From NCBI GenBank assembly GCA_902773305.1, contig CACYEB010000077.1, positions 1 through 11,236 on the forward strand: a stretch of DNA of 11,236 nucleotides, read 5' to 3'. Below the pieces are notes generated by a model, which worked only from the letters and a program-made list of their open reading frames with translations, was not told the DNA's origin and searched no databases. The DNA comes from an uncultured Bacteroidia bacterium. GTDB taxonomy: Bacteria; Bacteroidota; Bacteroidia; Bacteroidales; UBA932. Of the stretch, positions 6,486-11,236 are shown piece by piece (position 1 is the stretch's first letter; the number at the start of each line of letters is the position of its first letter). A program made the position numbers and the translations under genes.

Positions 6486-7525
6486 CAGACCTGAACTATT
6501 GCTGCAGCGCTTTTCTGGCATTCCGCTTCGTACCGTATGCCGGCGTGGAGTTCGCACCTGGGCTGCGGCACGTCGAAGCTTCGCTGCCAGCGGCGGAGGA
6601 TTGTGTCAGGGTGGCCACTTCCGCCGACCTGGACGCAGCGGTGGGAGCGGTCTTCGACGGTCTGAAAGGGCAGCGCCTTGCCCTTCTGCTCTCCGGAGGT
6701 ATGGACTCCGCCTCCCTGGCCGCGTATATGAAGGGATGCGATGCCTACACATTCCGTTTCCTGGGCGGTGAGTATCAGCGGGAGGAGCTTCACCGCGCAG
6801 AGCGTTTCGCGGCCCTGAACAAGATGAGGCTGCACTACGTCGATATCGACTGGGGCGTGGTGCAGGAGAATCTTCCCTCAGTGATGAGGCACCGCGGGGC
6901 GCCTGTACATTCGATAGAACCCCAGATCTGCGCTGCCGCCCGTCAGGCGAAGGCCGACGGCGTAGAACGTATGATAATCGGCGACGGCGCCGACTACGTG
7001 TTCGGCGGGATGGACCAGCTGCTGTCAAGGGACTGGGGCTATGAGGAGTTTATAAGGCGTTACATTTATGTCGAGCCTTCAGGGGTGCTCCGTAATCCGG
7101 CTGACGTCAGTTCCCTGTTCGAACCCTACCGCCGCGGCGACAAGATAGATTTTATGTCCTTTATGGCGGGACCGAACACCATAGAGAGCTACAGTTCGTA
7201 CAAGAACGCCTTTGAAACGGCCTCTATGCCATATTCCGACCCCTACGAGCGCCTGACACCGGCAGAGCCCCTCGATCTGGACCGGATTAGAAGCGGCGAA
7301 TCCAAATATTTGGTGCGGGAGCTTTTCCACCTCAAATATGGCGAAGAGCCTCCCCGGAAAGTGGCTATGCCGCGTCCGGTGGATAACTATTTCCGTGGCT
7401 GGCAGGGACCGCAGCGCCCCGAATTCCGCGGCGATATCGACCTGAAGCGCTACGACGGCAACCAGCGGTGGCTGATGTATGCCCTGGAACGCTTTTTAAA
7501 TATGATTGACGATGAGCGGCAGTGA
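6482..7525 (+). CDS. Asparagine synthetase-like ligase lacking the glutaminase domain
   Basis: A 347-residue ATP-dependent ligase of the asparagine synthase (AsnB C-terminal) family. The pyrophosphatase loop is SGGMDS (71-76), and a second family motif, IGDGADYVFGG (166-176), matches the SGEGADELFGG of AsnB. In full AsnB enzymes about 200 residues of Ntn-glutaminase with a catalytic Cys2 precede this domain. Here only about 55 residues do, and residues 9-28 look like the last piece of that domain, so ammonia cannot be drawn from glutamine by this chain. The C-terminal part is divergent. Such proteins occur in O-antigen and capsule loci, where relatives are thought to form amides on sugar acids. 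Here the cassette context suggests modification of the phosphoglycerol glycan, but the substrate is unknown and simple asparagine synthesis is not excluded. It overlaps tagD by 4 bases and the glycerophosphotransferase gene by 14. Confidence 0.82.
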   Translation: MTDLNYCCSAFLAFRFVPYAGVEFAPGLRHVEASLPAAEDCVRVATSADLDAAVGAVFDGLKGQRLALLLSGGMDSASLAAYMKGCDAYTFRFLGGEYQREELHRAERFAALNKMRLHYVDIDWGVVQENLPSVMRHRGAPVHSIEPQICAAARQAKADGVERMIIGDGADYVFGGMDQLLSRDWGYEEFIRRYIYVEPSGVLRNPADVSSLFEPYRRGDKIDFMSFMAGPNTIESYSSYKNAFETASMPYSDPYERLTPAEPLDLDRIRSGESKYLVRELFHLKYGEEPPRKVAMPRPVDNYFRGWQGPQRPEFRGDIDLKRYDGNQRWLMYALERFLNMIDDERQ

Positions 7526-8714
7526 CTTTTTCCACGCCCTGTCCGGCCTTTTTTCGCTTCCGTCGTGGTGGGCGCAGCGCCTGGTTCACCGCACCCCGGA
7601 CCTCTGGGTGTTCGGTGCCTGGTTCGGCGACCGATACGGTGACAACAGCCGCGCCATGTTCGAGTATGTGTGTGCCTGCCATCCCGAAATCACCGCGGTC
7701 TGGATTACCGACAGCCCCGATGTATACAATGACCTCAAAGCGCAGGGGCGGAGGGTGGAATACAGGAATTCCCGACGCGGCCGCAGTATTTGCCGCCGTG
7801 CCTTTGCGGCGTTTGTCTCCACCTCTGCCGCGGATGTGTGCGAGAAGAGTCTCAACGGCTGCAGGATAGTGATGTTGTGGCACGGCTGTCCCATAAAGGT
7901 CATCGGTCGCGATGCCCGCCGCTTTATGGTAAGGGATACCGCCTGGAAGAGGATAAAGACTTTGCTAAGGCGCCTGGTGCTGCCCTGGGAGTTCATCCGT
8001 TACGATATGGTGTGCAGCCTGTCGGACTTCTTCAGTCCGATATTCTGCTCTGCCTTCGGCATTGAACCCGGGGCGAATGCCGTCACCGGCCTGCCGCGCA
8101 ACGATGCCCTGTTTGCCGGCGGCGACCACCTCACTTCAAGCATCGAGGCCCGCTGGCCGGGTTCTGTAAAGATAGTCTATCTGCCTACGTTCCGCGATAC
8201 AACGGTCGGCGAAGGTATTCCGTTCGACCCGTTCGGGGGATTCGGCTTTGATGCCTGCAAGCTGGGCAAGGTGCTGCAGGAGCGGAATATGGTTTTCATA
8301 TACAAGGGGCACTATTATGACCTGCAGTTGAAAGGGGCGGCTTCAGAGGCCTTGCCGGAGCGCCTGCTGTGCATCGACGACCACGACATAGACGATCTGT
8401 ATACATTCCTGGGCGGGACGGACATCCTTATTACGGACTACTCCAGTGTCTATTTCGACTATATTATTACGGGCAAAAAGGTTATCCTTGCCCCGTTTGA
8501 CTATGACGACTATATCCGCGTCTGCCGGCCGTTCTATTTCGATTATTCGCTGTTGGAGGCGACCCGTGCCAAAGATTGGAACGCCATTTGCGAGATACTC
8601 TCAGACGGCCTTGCCCTGCCCGTGCCGCAGAGTTGCATTTCCCGGTTCAACAAGTATACCGACGACGGCAGCTGCGGCAGGGTTTACGACGAGGTCGTCA
8701 GACGTTTCTGTTAA
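7512..8714 (+). CDS. CDP-glycerol glycerophosphotransferase family protein (TagB/TagF-like)
   Basis: Transfers phosphoglycerol from CDP-glycerol to a glycan or to a growing polyglycerolphosphate chain, normally at the cytoplasmic face of the membrane. The 400-residue protein matches the Glyphos_transf catalytic domain: MLWHGCPIK (121-129, with H124), TGLPRND, YLPTFRD, ILITDYSSVYFDY (305-317, with D309) and a C-terminal YTDDGSCGRV that resembles the family's D-G-RV ending. Basic and hydrophobic stretches near 150-175 could mediate monotopic membrane binding. The frame can be extended to a TTG at 7506, but the ATG at 7512 is the better start. It lies inside the end of the ligase gene (14-base overlap), as expected for a coupled operon. 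Whether it primes (TagB-like, one unit) or polymerises (TagF-like) cannot be decided from sequence. With the TagD-like gene it forms a complete make-and-use pair for CDP-glycerol. Confidence 0.9.
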   Translation: MSGSDFFHALSGLFSLPSWWAQRLVHRTPDLWVFGAWFGDRYGDNSRAMFEYVCACHPEITAVWITDSPDVYNDLKAQGRRVEYRNSRRGRSICRRAFAAFVSTSAADVCEKSLNGCRIVMLWHGCPIKVIGRDARRFMVRDTAWKRIKTLLRRLVLPWEFIRYDMVCSLSDFFSPIFCSAFGIEPGANAVTGLPRNDALFAGGDHLTSSIEARWPGSVKIVYLPTFRDTTVGEGIPFDPFGGFGFDACKLGKVLQERNMVFIYKGHYYDLQLKGAASEALPERLLCIDDHDIDDLYTFLGGTDILITDYSSVYFDYIITGKKVILAPFDYDDYIRVCRPFYFDYSLLEATRAKDWNAICEILSDGLALPVPQSCISRFNKYTDDGSCGRVYDEVVRRFC

Positions 8715-8729
8715 TAAAAGAGCTTATCT

Positions 8730-11236
8730 ATGAAAGAGTTGTTCTTATTGCTGGCGCTGACCTTTTCTCCCAACGCACAGATGTGGCCACAGGAGGAGTA
8801 TAAAACTCTGTGGGCCAAGGCAGAGGCAGCCATTGCCGAGGGCAAGCCGCAGACGGCGGCGGGTTATCTCACAGAGCTTGAGAAAATTGCCGAAAAGAAT
8901 GGAGATATCCTTGAGCAGTACAGGATTATGCGCACCAAATACGAGTGCCTGTCCAAATACAACTGGAAAGAGGCCAACAAGTATTATCCTGCCTACAGTG
9001 CCTTGCAACGCAAGTTGTTCGACAACCTTGACCGCTATATAGAGGAGTATGTCAACCATCCTGCGGTGGATGCCCTTATCTACGAAAAGACGTCGCGTAT
9101 GAAGAGCGAGGCCGACAATGTCCGCAACCGCAGCGGCCAGCGGTATCGCGAGGTACGCAAGGCTTGCCTGAAGGCTGCCGAGGTGTTCCCGAAATCGGAA
9201 TACCGCAAGCAATGGCTGGCAATGGTGGAGGGGATGGACTCCAAAAGTATAGGCATATCTTCAAAAAAGAGTTTCATATATCCTGGCGAGACCCTGGAGT
9301 TTGAACTCTCCGCCCGCAACATCAAGGAGAGCGAGTTTGCCGTATACAGGCTCAACGACCGGTACCAGATTGCCGGCGGCGAACTCCTCAAGCAGCTCCC
9401 CAGTCACGGAAGACTGGTTTCCAGGCAGCGTATGACCGACTACAAGGGCGATTATAACATCCACGAAACCATCACCACCAGATATGGCTTTGCCGTGGGG
9501 GGAATCTATGTCGTGGTCAACAGCGCCGGTGACAAAAGCGAATATGAACTGATCTATGTGAGCCGCGTGGCTCTCGCCACCCGTCAGGTGGACGGCAGCA
9601 ACGAAGTTTATGTCGCAGATGCCAAAACCGGCAAACCCTACGGCAATGCCACCATCTATGCCTGGAGCGACCTTTATGAAGATGACAAGGCGGTGGAGGA
9701 AGGATTTGTGACTCCCGGATACATCTCCCAGAAGGCCTATCAACTGTCGGGGTTCACTCCCCTCAGCCAGAATATTTTCTCAAAGAAGCGGTATTCGGCG
9801 CAGATCGCTGCCGAAGCGGGGGGTGACAAGTGGTCGCCGGCCGTGAACATCTCCCGGCCCGAAAGCAATCAGCTCCGCAGCCGCTCCAACGAGACGGTAC
9901 ACTATATTTACACCGACCGTACCCTCTACCGTGCGGGCGATACGGTCCATTTCAAACTGATAGCCCTTACTACCGACTACGAAAAAGGCAAGGTGCTTGC
10001 AGACAAGAAGATAACGGTGTCACTCTATGCTCCCTCCAGCGACCGTGCCACCTCCGTGCTGACGCTGACGACCAACCCGATGGGATCGGTTGCAGGCTCT
10101 TTTGTAATTCCCGCTTCGGGAAAGAACGGCGTATGGCACCTCGACAGTGAACGGGGTGGGGCATCTTTCAACGTGGAGGCTTACAAAGATCCCAAGTACA
10201 AGATAGAACTCGAAAAGGTAAGCGAAATATACAAGTGCGGCGATGCAGTCGTGCAGGCCGGTCGTGTGACTGGTTATACATCGGAGGGAGTTGCCGATGC
10301 CCGTGTGGAATATACCGTTGAGGCAATGGCATATTACTGGTCTTCGAAGAACAGGATCATTGCGCAGGGCGAAACCGTTACCGATGCCTCAGGCCGTTTT
10401 GAGGTACCCTTCACCACCGAGATGCCTTCCGCTCCCGAAGCCAAGGTGGCAATGCACCGCATCACCGTCAAGTCGGTGGCCCCCGGCGGCGAAACCTGCG
10501 AAAGCAGCAAGGTCCTTTCGGCTGCGCGCGAGGCGCTCTCTTTCAATCCTGTATTTGACAACGAGTACCGGATGGACACCCTGCTCCTGGTGAACAAGGC
10601 GAAGGTACGAACCCTCACCATCGGCGCCGTCAACGGTGACGGCGTTGACCAGCCTGTGGAGGGCTGGTACAAACTGGTTCTGAAGGGAAGGGTACGCTCG
10701 GAGGGCAAATTCCGGTTTGGCGAAACCATACAGACGGCATTCGCCTCGCTGCCAAGCGGCGAATATTCCCTGGAATACGGGGCGGAGACGTCCGCCGGCG
10801 GCCAGGGCGGGAAGTCTTCCGTGGTACTGCTTTCTGCCGACGATTCCGCTTGTCCGGTTGACCGCGAGATGTTCTTCTATCCCGTGGAAGAGAAGGACGC
10901 CATAGACTTTATGGTGGGTACATCTGCCGACGACCTGTTTCTGGAACTGGAGGTGTTTGACGGCGGCAAGGTGGTTTACCGCAAACCTTTGAGGCTTCGC
11001 AACGGAGCCCAGCACATAAAACTGGATTACAAAGCCGCCTGGAAAGACCAGGTGACCGTGTCGCTGTACGGCATAAAGGATATGAAGGTGATCCAGAACC
11101 GCCACAATTTCGGCCGTGAGGTTCCTTCCAACAACTTTGAAATCAAGGTCGGCAGCCTGCGTGACCGCACCACGCCCAACACCACGGAGACCTTTACCGT
11201 AGAGGCTCCGCAGAGCGAGATGCTGATATCGATATA
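8730..11236 (+). CDS. Alpha-2-macroglobulin family protein, N-terminal part (3' end cut by window)
   Basis: Open frame of 835 codons with no stop, running off the window; Bacteroidota members of this family reach about 1,800-1,900 residues. It starts with a short signal peptide (MKELFLLLALTFSPNAQ) without a lipobox cysteine, so export to the periplasm rather than lipid anchoring is expected. Residues 20-170 are charged and probably helical. A macroglobulin-like beta region follows, including a VADAKTGKPYGNATIY segment near 300 and a clear MG2 domain beginning YIYTDRTLYRAGDTVHFK (392-409). Bacterial macroglobulins are thought to trap or inhibit foreign proteases in the periplasm. The bait region and any thioester CxEQ motif would lie beyond the edge, so trapping ability cannot be judged. 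The ATG is 15 bases after the glycerophosphotransferase stop. No promoter or terminator is seen between them, so read-through from the cassette is likely. Confidence 0.88.
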   Translation, partial: MKELFLLLALTFSPNAQMWPQEEYKTLWAKAEAAIAEGKPQTAAGYLTELEKIAEKNGDILEQYRIMRTKYECLSKYNWKEANKYYPAYSALQRKLFDNLDRYIEEYVNHPAVDALIYEKTSRMKSEADNVRNRSGQRYREVRKACLKAAEVFPKSEYRKQWLAMVEGMDSKSIGISSKKSFIYPGETLEFELSARNIKESEFAVYRLNDRYQIAGGELLKQLPSHGRLVSRQRMTDYKGDYNIHETITTRYGFAVGGIYVVVNSAGDKSEYELIYVSRVALATRQVDGSNEVYVADAKTGKPYGNATIYAWSDLYEDDKAVEEGFVTPGYISQKAYQLSGFTPLSQNIFSKKRYSAQIAAEAGGDKWSPAVNISRPESNQLRSRSNETVHYIYTDRTLYRAGDTVHFKLIALTTDYEKGKVLADKKITVSLYAPSSDRATSVLTLTTNPMGSVAGSFVIPASGKNGVWHLDSERGGASFNVEAYKDPKYKIELEKVSEIYKCGDAVVQAGRVTGYTSEGVADARVEYTVEAMAYYWSSKNRIIAQGETVTDASGRFEVPFTTEMPSAPEAKVAMHRITVKSVAPGGETCESSKVLSAAREALSFNPVFDNEYRMDTLLLVNKAKVRTLTIGAVNGDGVDQPVEGWYKLVLKGRVRSEGKFRFGETIQTAFASLPSGEYSLEYGAETSAGGQGGKSSVVLLSADDSACPVDREMFFYPVEEKDAIDFMVGTSADDLFLELEVFDGGKVVYRKPLRLRNGAQHIKLDYKAAWKDQVTVSLYGIKDMKVIQNRHNFGREVPSNNFEIKVGSLRDRTTPNTTETFTVEAPQSEMLISI

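Noticed and set aside
7506..7511. TTG start for the glycerophosphotransferase two codons upstream
   Set aside because: The ATG at 7512 is available, the two extra residues add no domain sequence, and the overlap with the previous gene is shorter.
8715..8729. Possible terminator or promoter before the macroglobulin gene
   Set aside because: No stem-loop with a T-run and no TAnnTTTG match was found in the gap or the preceding 80 bases.
10389..11105. 238-codon minus-strand open frame
   Set aside because: It lies wholly opposite the macroglobulin gene, which stays open for 835 codons; no motif was seen in the antisense translation.

Overview
The window looks like chromosomal DNA of a Gram-negative Bacteroidota, probably order Bacteroidales. 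The reasons are the order ftsX - DUF3098 gene - uppP, a DUF4270 lipoprotein downstream of a half-length GT5 'glycogen synthase', an lpxH gene (lipid A synthesis, so an outer membrane with LPS), promoter elements of the TAnnTTTG type, and starts without Shine-Dalgarno sequences. Genus cannot be fixed from the sequence alone. No rRNA, tRNA, CRISPR array, insertion sequence or integrase was seen. There is no gene-free stretch longer than about 80 bases.

Left part (1-2556, minus strand): a tight envelope operon read right to left. It holds ftsX (cell division / hydrolase regulation), a small two-helix DUF3098 membrane protein, uppP (undecaprenyl-diphosphate phosphatase) and lpxH (UDP-2,3-diacylglucosamine hydrolase, cut by the window edge). 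Gaps between genes are 3-4 bases. Centre (2557-2635): a short divergent control region with two TAnnTTTG elements pointing outward. The minus-strand element fixes the likely ftsX start at 2556 rather than 2577.

Right part (2636-11236, plus strand): eight consecutive bases-apart or overlapping genes. First come a GT5 N-terminal half-enzyme without the KxGGL motif and a DUF4270 lipoprotein with a striking Tyr/Asn/Gly-rich tract. Next is a four-gene cassette joined by 4-14 base overlaps: a CgeB-like GT-B glycosyltransferase, a TagD-like glycerol-3-phosphate cytidylyltransferase, an asparagine-synthetase-like ligase that has lost its glutaminase domain, and a TagB/TagF-like CDP-glycerol glycerophosphotransferase. 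Last is the N-terminal 835 residues of an exported alpha-2-macroglobulin family protein, cut by the window edge.

The most interesting element is the cassette at 5050-8714. It supplies the two core steps of teichoic-acid-type chemistry (CDP-glycerol synthesis and phosphoglycerol transfer) in an organism expected to lack classical wall teichoic acid, together with a glycosyltransferase and a possible amide-forming ligase. I infer a small pathway that adds (amidated?) phosphoglycerol to a cell-surface glycan. The acceptor and final structure cannot be read from the sequence.
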